A stretch of 64,000 nt of DNA from Pandoraea vervacti (GTDB lineage Bacteria > Pseudomonadota > Gammaproteobacteria > Burkholderiales > Burkholderiaceae): positions 4,712,001-4,776,000 of the forward strand of contig NZ_CP010897.2 of the NCBI RefSeq assembly GCF_000934605.2, read 5' to 3'. Of this stretch, positions 25,962 through 34,162 are shown piece after piece. The notes beneath the pieces are model-generated. The model worked only from the letters and a program-made list of their open reading frames with translations, searched no databases and was not told the DNA's origin. The translations under genes and the position numbers were made by a program. Position 1 is the first letter of the stretch; every line of letters starts with the position of its first letter.

Positions 25962-27874
25962 TGGAACATGTGCCTGCCTGGCTGCTGGCCAGCCTGATTT
26001 ATCTCGCGGCCGCCGTCATCGTCGTGCCGTTGTCGCGCGCCCTCGGTCTGGGCGCCATCATCGGCTATCTCGCTGCCGGGATCGCCATCGGCCCATGGGG
26101 ACTCGGCCTCGTCTCGCGCGTGGAAGATGTCCTGCACTTCGCCGAATTCGGCGTGGTGCTGATGCTGTTCCTCGTTGGCCTCGAACTGGAACCGCGGCGT
26201 TTGTGGAGCCTGCGACGGCCGATTTTCGGCTGGGGCTCGGCGCAGGTCATCGGCTGCGCCGTGCTGCTCTTCGTCGCAGGCATCGCGCTGGGCGCCCCGT
26301 GGCGCATTGCACTCGTCGCCGCCCTGGGCCTTGCGCTGTCGTCCACCGCCATTGCGTTGCAGGTGATGGCCGAGCGCAACATGCTCGCCACCGCCAGCGG
26401 TCAGGCGGGCTTCTCCATCCTGCTGTTTCAGGACGTCGCCGCCATTCCGATTCTGGCCCTGCTGCCGCTGCTCGCGAATTCCGTCGACAGTCACGCCATG
26501 ACGGGCACGACGCGCGCCCTCGAAGCGTTGAAGATCGTCGGCGTGATCGCCGCCATCATCCTCGGCGGACGACTGGCGCTGCGTCCGTTACTGCGCTGGA
26601 TCGCCAACAGCAAGACCCCGGAGATCTTCACGGCAGCGGCGCTCCTGCTCGTCGTCGCCATCGCGACACTGATGCAAGTCGTCGGGCTGTCGATGGCGCT
26701 GGGCGCTTTCCTCGCCGGCGTCCTGCTGGCCGAGAGTGAATATCGTCGCGAACTCGAAACCGACATCGAACCGTTCAAGGGATTGTTGCTGGGCCTGTTC
26801 TTCATCGCCGTGGGCATGAGCATCGACTTCGGTGTGCTGCTCGCGCAGCCGCTGCGCATGATCGCGGTCGTCGTCGGTTTCCTCGCGCTCAAGGGCGTCG
26901 CAATCTACAGTCTGTCGCGGCTGATGCAACTGCCGTATCAGGAGCGGCCGATCTTCACGCTGCTGCTCGCACAGGGCGGCGAGTTCGCGTTCGTCGTCTT
27001 CCAGTCCGCCGGTCCACAGGTGCTGCCCCCGGCCGTGTCGTCGTTCCTGATCGGCGCCGTGGCACTCTCGATGCTGATCTCGCCGCTGCTGCTCGTCGCC
27101 ATCGACAAGTGGTTGTTGCCGCGCTACAGCATGAAGGGCTCACCGCGCATGGAAGAGATCTCGGAGCCGCAGACGGCGAACGTCGTGATTTGCGGTTTCG
27201 GACGTTACGGGCAGATCGTAGGTCGTGCGCTGATGCCGCAAGGGGTGTCGGTCACCGTGCTCGACCACGACCCCGACACCATCGAAAGTCTGCGGCAGTT
27301 CGGCTTCCGCGTGTTCTATGGCGATGCGACACGTCTCGATCTGTTGCGCATTGCCGGCGTGGCGAATGCGCGCGCCGTCGTGATTGCCGTGGACGACGTC
27401 GATCAGTCGCTCGAAATCGCCGATCTGATGCGAGAACACTTCCCGGACGTACCGGTCGTCGCGAGAGCCCGCAACGTCGGCCATTTGTTCCAGCTTCGCG
27501 AGCGCGGCGTGCAGCATGTCGAGCGCGAAGTCTTCGAGTCGTCGCTGCGCAGCGCACGCTCGGTGCTCGAAGCGCTCGGATGGCCGGCGGCCGAAGCCCG
27601 CGAGGCCACCATGGCGTTCAGGCGCGCCAATGTGCAATTGACGGACGACATGTATCCCTCCTATCAGGATCGCAACAAGATCATCGCCACCGCGAAGGAA
27701 GGGCGCCGGCAGTTCGAGGAGCAGATGGCGCGCGAGCGCGCGATACGTCGTGCACAGCGCCAGGTGACGTTCGGCTGGGACGGTGAGCATGCCCCCGACG
27801 ATGCCGCCGCATCAGACAAGCCCAAGGACGAAACCCGGCAGACGGCAGACGGGACGGAAAACCGTCGCGCCTGA
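25961..27874 (+). CDS. kefC: Glutathione-gated potassium efflux antiporter (KefB/KefC type)
   Basis: This 637-residue CPA2 antiporter has about twelve membrane helices (residues 1-385), including the characteristic GYLAAGIAIGPWGLGL, ALSSTAIALQVM and LFQDVAAIP motifs. An RCK/TrkA-N domain follows (about 405-520), with GFGRYGQIVGRAL for nucleotide or glutathione adduct binding, and then a charged C-terminal tail. Kef channels are held closed by glutathione and opened by glutathione S-conjugates, acidifying the cell during electrophile stress. It is coupled to a KefF-like oxidoreductase. KefB and KefC cannot be told apart with confidence. The last 45 residues are low-complexity and charged. Confidence 0.87.
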   Translation: MEHVPAWLLASLIYLAAAVIVVPLSRALGLGAIIGYLAAGIAIGPWGLGLVSRVEDVLHFAEFGVVLMLFLVGLELEPRRLWSLRRPIFGWGSAQVIGCAVLLFVAGIALGAPWRIALVAALGLALSSTAIALQVMAERNMLATASGQAGFSILLFQDVAAIPILALLPLLANSVDSHAMTGTTRALEALKIVGVIAAIILGGRLALRPLLRWIANSKTPEIFTAAALLLVVAIATLMQVVGLSMALGAFLAGVLLAESEYRRELETDIEPFKGLLLGLFFIAVGMSIDFGVLLAQPLRMIAVVVGFLALKGVAIYSLSRLMQLPYQERPIFTLLLAQGGEFAFVVFQSAGPQVLPPAVSSFLIGAVALSMLISPLLLVAIDKWLLPRYSMKGSPRMEEISEPQTANVVICGFGRYGQIVGRALMPQGVSVTVLDHDPDTIESLRQFGFRVFYGDATRLDLLRIAGVANARAVVIAVDDVDQSLEIADLMREHFPDVPVVARARNVGHLFQLRERGVQHVEREVFESSLRSARSVLEALGWPAAEAREATMAFRRANVQLTDDMYPSYQDRNKIIATAKEGRRQFEEQMARERAIRRAQRQVTFGWDGEHAPDDAAASDKPKDETRQTADGTENRRA

Positions 27875-27900
27875 GGCGACCTGAGGGGACCTGAGGGGAC
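27871..27900 (+). repeat. 10-bp tandem repeat (CTGAGGGGAC) over the kefC stop
   Basis: Three consecutive 10-mers, the first with one change, begin at the kefC stop codon (TGA 27872-27874). They supply extra TGA codons in other frames. Confidence 0.75.
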
Positions 27901-27985
27901 CCGACATCCGGTAGCCCGATGACCATGGAATCCTCCTGTCGTGTCGGCAGGAAGATTCGTCATCGCGCGCGGCGACTGGCTGGCG

Positions 27986-28411
27986 TCAGTCGAACGGCTT
28001 GAAGTGGCCGTCGGTCGGCGCACGCGCATCGGCGCGAAGGCGCGTTTCGGCGTCTACACCGGCCAGCCCGCGATAGTAAAGATGCACGGCAATGGCCGCC
28101 GAATAGCGGCGGATCTCGACGAGCGTGAGATGCGCATGCTCGGCGGACGTGAACATCAGATACGGCGATTCTTCTTCGATCAGGCTCGCGACCTGATGCA
28201 GTCCGTGGCGATGCAATACCTCGGTGAGTTCGTCGCGGCTGCGATGCGTGTTGGCATCGGTGGCCGGGTACATCATTCGCAGCAGGACAAGCGGATGATC
28301 GGCGACGGCGAGCGACAGCGCCTGTACGACAGCGTGACTATCGAGCGCCGTGGCCACGGCGTCACCTTCGGGACGATGCTGCGGAAAGAGTTGCTCAAGG
28401 GTCAGCGACAT
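27986..28411 (-). CDS. Hypothetical protein (141 aa)
   Basis: This 141-residue soluble protein has no signal peptide or membrane segment. It is predicted mixed alpha/beta, with helices around SHAVVQALSLAVADHP and ELTEVLHRHGLHQVASLIEEE, and a His-rich AEHAHLTLVEIRRYS stretch. No catalytic motif is recognised. I start at ATG 28411; the frame stays open to 28438. It converges on kefC and is divergent from the ferritin-like gene. Function unknown. Confidence 0.5.
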   Translation of the reverse strand: MSLTLEQLFPQHRPEGDAVATALDSHAVVQALSLAVADHPLVLLRMMYPATDANTHRSRDELTEVLHRHGLHQVASLIEEESPYLMFTSAEHAHLTLVEIRRYSAAIAVHLYYRGLAGVDAETRLRADARAPTDGHFKPFD

Positions 28412-28646
28412 GATGTGTCCATGGCAAGGAAGCTGCAAAAACTGCGACAGCGGTTCTACAGTCTAGTCACGTCTTCCCGCGCGATATAGCGTATGGCGCG
28501 AATACCTGCGTTGCACGCGCCGCAACAATTACGAAATATTTCGACGCCGCATCATGCCGCTGGCGCCAACAAAAGCGGCCCGCCTGTACGGCACGTGCGT
28601 ATCGCTGATGGTATGATTTTTGCCGACGCCGACAGGACTCATACCG

Positions 28647-29567
28647 ATGCGATATCCCGATCAGATGTCCGACACGTTAGCGGCAGCCGTGGCTGAGGCC
28701 GACCATGTCATGCGCCATTGGCAATACGATGCCGAGGGGCCCGTGAAAATTGGTTCGGACTCCCATAAACGCATGTTCTGCCGCATGCTGCTGGAGTCTC
28801 ATAATCCCTATAAGCCGGCCGTCATCGAATGGCCGAAGCTGCCGCCCGATGCGCTCAGGCGCCTGACCGCCCTGCCCATCTGGGACATTGCCGTACAGAC
28901 GGAAGGCCGCGCGTCCATTCGTGTGGCGACCTACGCCGCCACGATTGAGGACCCGTTGCTGCGCGAGGCGCTCGTCATGGACGGCGACGAAGAAGCGCGT
29001 CACAAGGTCGTGCTGTCCCGACTGGTCGAAGCCTACGGCATCGAACTGGCGCCGGAGCCGCCCTACCCGCCGCCCAAAGACCCCGAATGGGCGTGGATGA
29101 AGACGGGCTTCAGCGAGTGTATCGACAGCTTCGTCGCGTTCGGTCTGTTCCGTTCGGCGCAGCGCTCAGGCTACTTTCCCGAAGCGTTGGTCGAGACGTT
29201 CGAACCGGTCATTCAGGAGGAAGCGCGCCACATTCTGTTCTTCGCGAACTGGGTCGCATGGTATCGACGCACGCTGCCTTTCTGGAAGCGGCCGTGGTTT
29301 TACGCGCGAGTGGCCGCCGTGTGGGCGACGCTGATTTGGGACCGCATGGCGATTGCGCGCGGCATCGACACCGACGGCGTGGCGCGCGACGCCAACTTCC
29401 CCGCCACCGGCACCGCCGATATCGGCGAATCGCTCAAGCCGCGCGATCTGATTGCGCTGTGTCTGGAGGAAGATGCGCGACGCATGGCAGGCTATGACAA
29501 GCGCCTGCTGCGCCCGACGTTCGTGCCGAAGCTCGCTCGCCTCGCACTGCGCTTCATGAAGGCCTGA
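28647..29567 (+). CDS. Ferritin-like di-iron domain protein
   Basis: This 306-residue mostly helical protein has two EARH motifs (DGDEEARHKVVLSRL at about 120 and IQEEARHILFFANW at about 200), plus further helix carboxylates. The pair of ExxH motifs is the mark of ferritin-like di-iron carboxylate proteins, so it probably binds two irons and performs an oxidase or hydroxylase reaction. A membrane-near hydrophobic stretch (ARVAAVWATLIWDRMAI) follows the second motif. ATG 28647 has AGGA nine bases upstream; a TTG at 28620 is an alternative. A TATGAT box lies at 28612-28617. A strong terminator follows, carrying an IS insertion in its T-tract. Confidence 0.72.
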   Translation: MRYPDQMSDTLAAAVAEADHVMRHWQYDAEGPVKIGSDSHKRMFCRMLLESHNPYKPAVIEWPKLPPDALRRLTALPIWDIAVQTEGRASIRVATYAATIEDPLLREALVMDGDEEARHKVVLSRLVEAYGIELAPEPPYPPPKDPEWAWMKTGFSECIDSFVAFGLFRSAQRSGYFPEALVETFEPVIQEEARHILFFANWVAWYRRTLPFWKRPWFYARVAAVWATLIWDRMAIARGIDTDGVARDANFPATGTADIGESLKPRDLIALCLEEDARRMAGYDKRLLRPTFVPKLARLALRFMKA

Positions 29568-29645
29568 AGGTGACCGGAGCGTAGGTGTTTCCGGTCCGAT
29601 CGCCCTGGCGCAAGAACGAAGCAAGGACAAAGCAAGAACGAAAAA

Positions 29646-29682
29646 AGCCGTTCCGAGTGTCGTACTCGGAACGGCTTTTTTT
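29646..29682. terminator. Strong intrinsic terminator (13-bp stem, T7 tract)
   Basis: AGCCGTTCCGAGT and ACTCGGAACGGCT form a perfect stem with a 5-base loop. It is preceded by an A-run and followed by seven T, so it can work in both directions. The T-tract is the left copy of the IS target duplication. Confidence 0.92.
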
Positions 29683-29683
29683 G

Positions 29684-30986
29684 GGTTCATCGTGGATTGC
29701 CGGGGAAAGCTGCGCGGATTTTGAGGAAGAAATATTCCTCGTCACGGTAGCCGTATGCCCGGCGCTTGATGACCTTGATGGTGTTGTTGATGCCTTCAAC
29801 GACGCTGGTGTTAAGTGGGTGTCGGCAGCGGGCCAGGATGCCGTGCCAATAGCCTTGCAGGCGCTGCGCAAATAGTTTCAGCGCAGCGATACCGCTGTCG
29901 TTGGCTTGAGTAATCCACTGCTCCCATGCCTTTTGCGCCCAAGCTGGCTTTCGGTAGAACCACAGTCGCTTGAGTTCGTCTCGTAGCAAATAGACGCACA
30001 ACAGAGGCTGGTTGGCTTGCAGCAGCTCACTCAGGTGCACGGACTGTTCCGGCCGTAGATTCTTTTGATTGCGTAAGAGCAGCCAGCGGCTTGATTTGAG
30101 GACTTTGCGTGCTGGCCGGTCATCTCGGAGTCGGTTGGCCTGATCGACTCGGACCCGGTCGATCACTTCGCGTCCGTATTTGGCAACGACATGGAACAAG
30201 TCGTAGACGATTTCGGCTTGCGGGCAGTTCGCCTTGATTTCCAACTCGTAGGCCGTTGTCATATCGATGGCAACAGCCTCGATATGCTCTGCAACGCCCT
30301 CGGGAAGCTGGTCAAAGAAGGCTCGGGCAGTTTCACGCGAACGGCCATTCCCAATCCATAGCACCTGCCGACTGAGCGGCTCGACCACCACCGTGGCGTA
30401 ACGGTGGCCCTTGTGCAGAGCGAATTCGTCCATCGCCAAATATCGAACCTGTGTCCAATCCGGCTCGGCGATGCTTGCTCGCAAACTCGCTTTGTCGATC
30501 GCTTTAACGGTATGCCAATCCAAACCGTAGAACGCTGCAACGGCCTGGACATTGGTCGACTTGAGCAGAATTTCACAGGCCTTGGCAAAGCGCGCTGTGA
30601 CCCGTTGGTAGCGCCCGAGCCAGTCCAATTTCTCCAGCCTCGGGCCACCACAGTGCTCGCACCAAAGCCGACGACGCGGCACATGCAGCACCACTCGATA
30701 TTCAAACAAGGGAAGATCCCGAACCCGGCGCACCGTCGTCTCGTGGATCTGCGAGCAACGCTTGCCGCATTGCTCGCACAGCATCACTCGGCTTAATGGC
30801 TTCAGATACAACGACAGTGTCCGACTGTCCTGCGAAGGCCACTCCACTCGCTCAACTCGGTATCCCGTCCAGCAACCGAGGGCTTCCAGCGCTTTTCGAT
30901 CTAGCAATTGCTCCTCCGAACACCGTCTCTATTGGCGTCAGATTATCAATTGCCTTGAAAACCTCCACGGTTTTCCACGATGAACC
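29684..30986 (-). mobile_element. ISL3-family insertion sequence with 8-bp target duplication
   Basis: The element is 1303 bp. Its ends are inverted repeats: GGTTCATCGTGGA is identical at both termini, and similarity continues for about 23 bases with four mismatches. It is flanked by a perfect 8-bp direct repeat TTTTTTTG (29676-29683 and 30987-30994), the duplication length usual for ISL3 elements. It carries one transposase gene. Intact ends, an exact duplication and an open reading frame suggest recent insertion and possible activity. I cannot name the isoform. Confidence 0.92.
29687..30907 (-). CDS. ISL3-family transposase
   Basis: This 406-residue DDE transposase has an N-terminal zinc-binding region with CEQCGKRC and CEHCGG (about 44-92) and a helix-turn-helix (NVQAVAAFYGLDWHTVKAI). 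The DDE catalytic core includes LAMDEFALHKGH with the first Asp, IDMTTAYE, AEIVYDLFHVV, and the terminal VVEGINNTIKVIKRRAYGY with the Glu. The gene starts with TTG at 30907, preceded by GGAGGAG at five bases. The stop codon lies within the left terminal inverted repeat. The frame is complete. Confidence 0.92.
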   Translation of the reverse strand: MLDRKALEALGCWTGYRVERVEWPSQDSRTLSLYLKPLSRVMLCEQCGKRCSQIHETTVRRVRDLPLFEYRVVLHVPRRRLWCEHCGGPRLEKLDWLGRYQRVTARFAKACEILLKSTNVQAVAAFYGLDWHTVKAIDKASLRASIAEPDWTQVRYLAMDEFALHKGHRYATVVVEPLSRQVLWIGNGRSRETARAFFDQLPEGVAEHIEAVAIDMTTAYELEIKANCPQAEIVYDLFHVVAKYGREVIDRVRVDQANRLRDDRPARKVLKSSRWLLLRNQKNLRPEQSVHLSELLQANQPLLCVYLLRDELKRLWFYRKPAWAQKAWEQWITQANDSGIAALKLFAQRLQGYWHGILARCRHPLNTSVVEGINNTIKVIKRRAYGYRDEEYFFLKIRAAFPGNPR

Positions 30987-31030
30987 TTTTTTTGTGTGCT
31001 ACGGCACCGGCCTTGCCAGCCGGTCGGCGA

Positions 31031-31438
31031 TCAGCTGCCCTGGAATTCGTTCAGTTGACCGGCAGCGCGGGCGCGAGCGAGGTCTTGCTTGACTTCGGCG
31101 CGCGACACGCTCTGACCTTGCGACGCAAGGATGGGGTAGTCGACGTCGGTCTCCGCGAGCAAGCCTTGAGCACGTGCCTGAGCCAATTCCGTCGTCACAT
31201 CGGCGCGGGTCTTGCTCGGGCCCGACGCGACGTACACCGGATAGTCGGCGTCGCCTTGCGGGATCAGACCATTGGCGCGCGCTTGCGCCAGATCGGCCAG
31301 CACGGCGGCGCGGGTCAGCGGTTGACCTTGCGAAGCGACGTTGGGGTAGTTGTTACCGTTCTCGGCAGCATTGCTGGCAACAGCACCCAGCGAGGCGACA
31401 GCGGCGATAAGGGCGATAGCGAAGTTCTTGCGGTTCAT
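31031..31438 (-). CDS. DUF4148 small secreted protein
   Basis: This 135-residue exported protein has a signal peptide (MNRKNFAIALIAAVASLGAV, cleavage near SNA-AE) and three repeats of about 30 residues. Each repeat has the pattern TRAxVxxxLAQARAxGL followed by DADYP, which is the DUF4148 family common in Burkholderiales. The function is unknown; these proteins are abundant and periplasmic or extracellular. AGGAG lies eight bases before ATG 31438. The ISL3 element inserted 37 bases beyond its stop codon. Confidence 0.82.
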   Translation of the reverse strand: MNRKNFAIALIAAVASLGAVASNAAENGNNYPNVASQGQPLTRAAVLADLAQARANGLIPQGDADYPVYVASGPSKTRADVTTELAQARAQGLLAETDVDYPILASQGQSVSRAEVKQDLARARAAGQLNEFQGS

Positions 31439-31600
31439 TTTCAGACTCCTGTCAGTTGCGACGACTTTGTTTTGAATTGCGCCGTCGATGGAAGGAAGTC
31501 TAGAACTCGGCATCGCGATGAAAAACGCGAAATTTGTTCAGGAACTATTGCGTGTTTTAACGGGAATTAACGCACCATTTCGGTGCATTCGCGCATGTGA

Positions 31601-31640
31601 AAACGCCGCTGGCGTCGGTGGCACCGACCTGCAGCGGCGT
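31601..31640 (-). terminator. Nested hairpin terminator after the AHSA1 gene
   Basis: Outer arms ACGCCGCT/AGCGGCGT enclose an inner GTCGGTG/CACCGAC hairpin, followed on the minus strand by TTTTCAC. It lies 31 bases past the stop of the AHSA1 gene. Confidence 0.7.
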
Positions 31641-31671
31641 CGCAGTTCATTGGAAGTACTCGGCAACGCCG

Positions 31672-32619
31672 TCAGTCGTCGAGCGAGGCGCCGAGGGCAT
31701 CGAGCAGGAAATTCGTGCCACGCTCTCGCGAACCCGCATCGTCGTAGCCGTCCAGAAACGCGCCTTGCTCCGTCATGACGAGGTGCGTGCCACCGTCGCG
31801 CGCCTTGATATCGATGGTCGCGAGCGACACCGAAATCTTGCGCGTATCCAGATGCATTTCGTAGGCATACACCAGGCGTGTATCCGGCACGACGTCGTAG
31901 TACAACGCGTCGAACGTCGACACCATGCCGCTCTGCCATTTACCCTTGGCCACCTCGCGTCCGCCGGGGCGAACGTCCATGGAGCGCTCGATCAACGTCA
32001 GTCCTTCGCCGCGCGCGAACCAGCGGTCCTTGGCCTCGCGCTCGACCAGTGCGCGGAACACGCGCGCGGGAGATGCGGGGTACTGACGCTCGATGCGGAA
32101 TGTCGCGTGCACGACGCTGCGGGCCGTCGGCGCTTCGGCCTCGCGCATGACTTCGCGCCCGAGTTTGTCGAGCGTCTGCGTCCAGCCCTGTCCTGCGCCT
32201 TCGGGCATCCAAGCGAATGCGGGGTCGAGGACCGTATATCGCTGCTCCACGTCCAGCCGTGTGCCCTGCGCGACATCGGTAAACGTTGCCTGCGTGAGCG
32301 CACCGAACAGTTCGTGGCCCTTCTCGTCGGTCACCTTCATGTCGATCACGAGGCGCTTCGGCGCGTCGACTTCGACGAAGCGACCGCGAATCCAGTGCGA
32401 CTCGCCTTCGGGCGACTGCATGCGCAAGTCGAAAGCGCCGCCCTCGCGCGCCTCGATCTGCGCCTCGGGAATCGTGTAACCGGCAGGGCAAAACCAGCGT
32501 TTGACGGCCTCGGTCGTCGTCCACGCACCGAACACCGTGTCGCGGGTCACCGCGTAAGTCCGGCCAACCGTCAACGGCCGGGGCTGCGTCGTCGCTTTTG
32601 CTTCACTTGCTGTCGTCAT
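31672..32619 (-). CDS. Two-domain SRPBCC/AHSA1-family protein
   Basis: This 315-residue cytosolic protein is made of two AHSA1 (START-like) domains in tandem. The first (about 15-150) has YAVTRDTVFGAWTTTEAVKRWFCPAG. The second (about 165-310) has FRIERQYPASPARVFRALVEREAKDRWF. The usual bacterial protein has one such domain of about 150 residues, so this is a fusion or duplication. AHSA1 proteins bind hydrophobic ligands in a cavity; the ligand here is unknown. It overlaps the ArsR gene by 17 bases, the classic regulator-AHSA1 operon, and has a perfect AAGGAG before ATG 32619. Confidence 0.85.
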   Translation of the reverse strand: MTTASEAKATTQPRPLTVGRTYAVTRDTVFGAWTTTEAVKRWFCPAGYTIPEAQIEAREGGAFDLRMQSPEGESHWIRGRFVEVDAPKRLVIDMKVTDEKGHELFGALTQATFTDVAQGTRLDVEQRYTVLDPAFAWMPEGAGQGWTQTLDKLGREVMREAEAPTARSVVHATFRIERQYPASPARVFRALVEREAKDRWFARGEGLTLIERSMDVRPGGREVAKGKWQSGMVSTFDALYYDVVPDTRLVYAYEMHLDTRKISVSLATIDIKARDGGTHLVMTEQGAFLDGYDDAGSRERGTNFLLDALGASLDD

Positions 32620-32959
32620 GAAGGTCTCCTTCGGGCGGCAGGCTGGCCAGATACTCGCCCAATCGGTCGAGATGGCCCTCCCACTCGTGACGGCGCTGGT
32701 TGATCCATCGCTCGGCGAGGCTCAGCGCCTGAGGTTCGATCCGGCACGTGCGCACACGACCGGCCTTTTCCGTTCGCACCAGACCCGCGCTCTCCAGCAC
32801 GGACAGATGCTGCATGACCGCCTGCAACGACATCGCCAGCGGTTGCGCAAGCGCACTCACCGACGCCGGCCCCTGCGCCAGCCGCACGAGCATGGCCCGG
32901 CGAGACGCGTCGGCCAGTGCCTGAAAAGTCAGATCGAGGGTGTTGTCATGGTCAAGCAT
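32603..32959 (-). CDS. ArsR-family transcriptional regulator
   Basis: This 118-residue winged-helix repressor reads FQALADASRRAMLVRLAQGPASVSALAQPLAMSLQAVMQHLSVLESAGLVRTEKAGRVRTCRIEP in overlapping segments, the standard ArsR DNA-binding core. A C-terminal helix RWINQRRHEWEGHLDRLGEYL is typical of ArsR proteins paired with AHSA1 partners. No metal-binding ELCVCDL box is present, so it is not a metal sensor. It is first in the operon and starts at ATG 32959. There is no ribosome binding site, and the predicted transcription start falls at the start codon. Confidence 0.88.
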   Translation of the reverse strand: MLDHDNTLDLTFQALADASRRAMLVRLAQGPASVSALAQPLAMSLQAVMQHLSVLESAGLVRTEKAGRVRTCRIEPQALSLAERWINQRRHEWEGHLDRLGEYLASLPPEGDLHDDSK

Positions 32960-32966
32960 GTACTTG

Positions 32967-32994
32967 AGTATAGTCGCGTCATAAACTAAAGCAA
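32967..32994 (-). promoter_or_regulatory. Candidate sigma70 promoter giving a leaderless arsR mRNA
   Basis: On the minus strand, TTGCTT (32994-32989) and TATACT (32972-32967) are separated by 16 bases. The start codon begins eight bases after the -10 box, so transcription would begin at or next to the A of ATG. Confidence 0.5.
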
Positions 32995-33036
32995 GGACTT
33001 TAGTATTAAAAATTTGGAAAGCGTCGCGCTGCGCGC

Positions 33037-33948
33037 TCAGGTGATGATGTGATGCTCGCGTGCGCGTACCTGGGCCGTGTGCTGGCGATGCAGGATTTCT
33101 CGCAGTGACTGCTCGATGGTCTCGGACATGGCGTCGAGCGCCAGATCGTTCGGCTCCAGCCCGAACGGCTCCTCGATCTCCGCGCTCACGGCTTCGAGCG
33201 CAAAGAACGTATACGAAATGAAGGCGACGATGACCGGCGTCATGGGACCGATGGAGTCGATCAGGCCAAACGGCAGGAGCACGCTGTACAGATAGGTCAC
33301 GCGATGCAGGATCACGCCATACGTGAACGGGATCGGCGTGGTGGCAATCCGCTCGCAGCCGCCGATCGCTTCGCCCAGGCGGTCCAGATGCATCTCCATG
33401 ACTTGCGCGAGCGGCGCTTCGATCTGCCCGCGCAGACGGCGCTCGCGCAACCATTCGCCGGCCATCAGCAGAATCGTGATCGGCTTGAATTGCTTGCGCG
33501 CCAGGCAAGCGACATCTTCCTGGCTCAGCAAACGCTCGAAGTCGGCGCGCGGGTCCGTGCCACGCAATTGATGACGCATGCCATGCACGAAGGCGATCAG
33601 ATAGGCAACGAAGCGGGGCGAATCCGACGTGTCGGACACGAGCGTCATCGACTGACGCGAGAGCGCCCGCGTTTCATTGAGCACGCTGCCCCAGAGCATG
33701 CGGGCCTCCCAATACCGGGCGTAACTCGTGGTGTTGCGAAAGCCGAGAAAGATCGCGAGCGTAATACCGATCAGCGAGAACGGGATGAACGTGAGCGGGA
33801 TCTTCCATTCGAAGATGCGCCCATGGGCGAGCGTGACGGCAATCGAGATGATCGTGGTGAAAATGAGCTGCGGTGCGATCTTGGGCAAGATCGAGCCACG
33901 CACGACGAACAGCATGCGCAGCCAATGCAGGTTGGGACGGACGATCAT
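33037..33948 (-). CDS. Bestrophin/UPF0187-family membrane protein
   Basis: This 303-residue protein is similar in length and pattern to E. coli YneE. It begins MIVRPNLHWLRMLFVVRGSILPKI and has four main hydrophobic regions. Helix two holds PFSLIGITLAIFLGFRNTTSYARYWEARMLWG, the conserved bestrophin neck region, and the last quarter contains PFGLEPNDLALDAM, the family's Ca-clasp-like acidic segment. Bacterial bestrophins form pentameric ion channels, usually sodium- or anion-selective. ATG 33948 fits the family N-terminus; upstream codons to 34032 look spurious. It stands alone. Confidence 0.87.
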   Translation of the reverse strand: MIVRPNLHWLRMLFVVRGSILPKIAPQLIFTTIISIAVTLAHGRIFEWKIPLTFIPFSLIGITLAIFLGFRNTTSYARYWEARMLWGSVLNETRALSRQSMTLVSDTSDSPRFVAYLIAFVHGMRHQLRGTDPRADFERLLSQEDVACLARKQFKPITILLMAGEWLRERRLRGQIEAPLAQVMEMHLDRLGEAIGGCERIATTPIPFTYGVILHRVTYLYSVLLPFGLIDSIGPMTPVIVAFISYTFFALEAVSAEIEEPFGLEPNDLALDAMSETIEQSLREILHRQHTAQVRAREHHIIT

Positions 33949-34097
33949 GGCGACGAAGGCGCTCGCAAGCGCTGGGAAACCGGCCGTGGGGGTAGCCGTT
34001 GGGCCCGGATGATACGCCCATATTCGCGGCATTGAAATGATTTCGGCCCATGGCGCGGGACGTCCTCACCGAATCGTCGCAATGACCGACCGACGGT

Positions 34098-34132
34098 AAA
34101 ACGCCCGTCGGGCGAACCTTCGACGGGCGTTT
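34098..34132 (-). terminator. Intrinsic terminator after mmsB
   Basis: A 12-bp perfect stem (AAACGCCCGTCG/CGACGGGCGTTT) with a 10-base loop is followed on the minus strand by TTTTACC, 31 bases beyond the mmsB stop. Confidence 0.8.
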
Positions 34133-34162
34133 GCATCGTCCTGCACTTCATCGGGTCGGACG

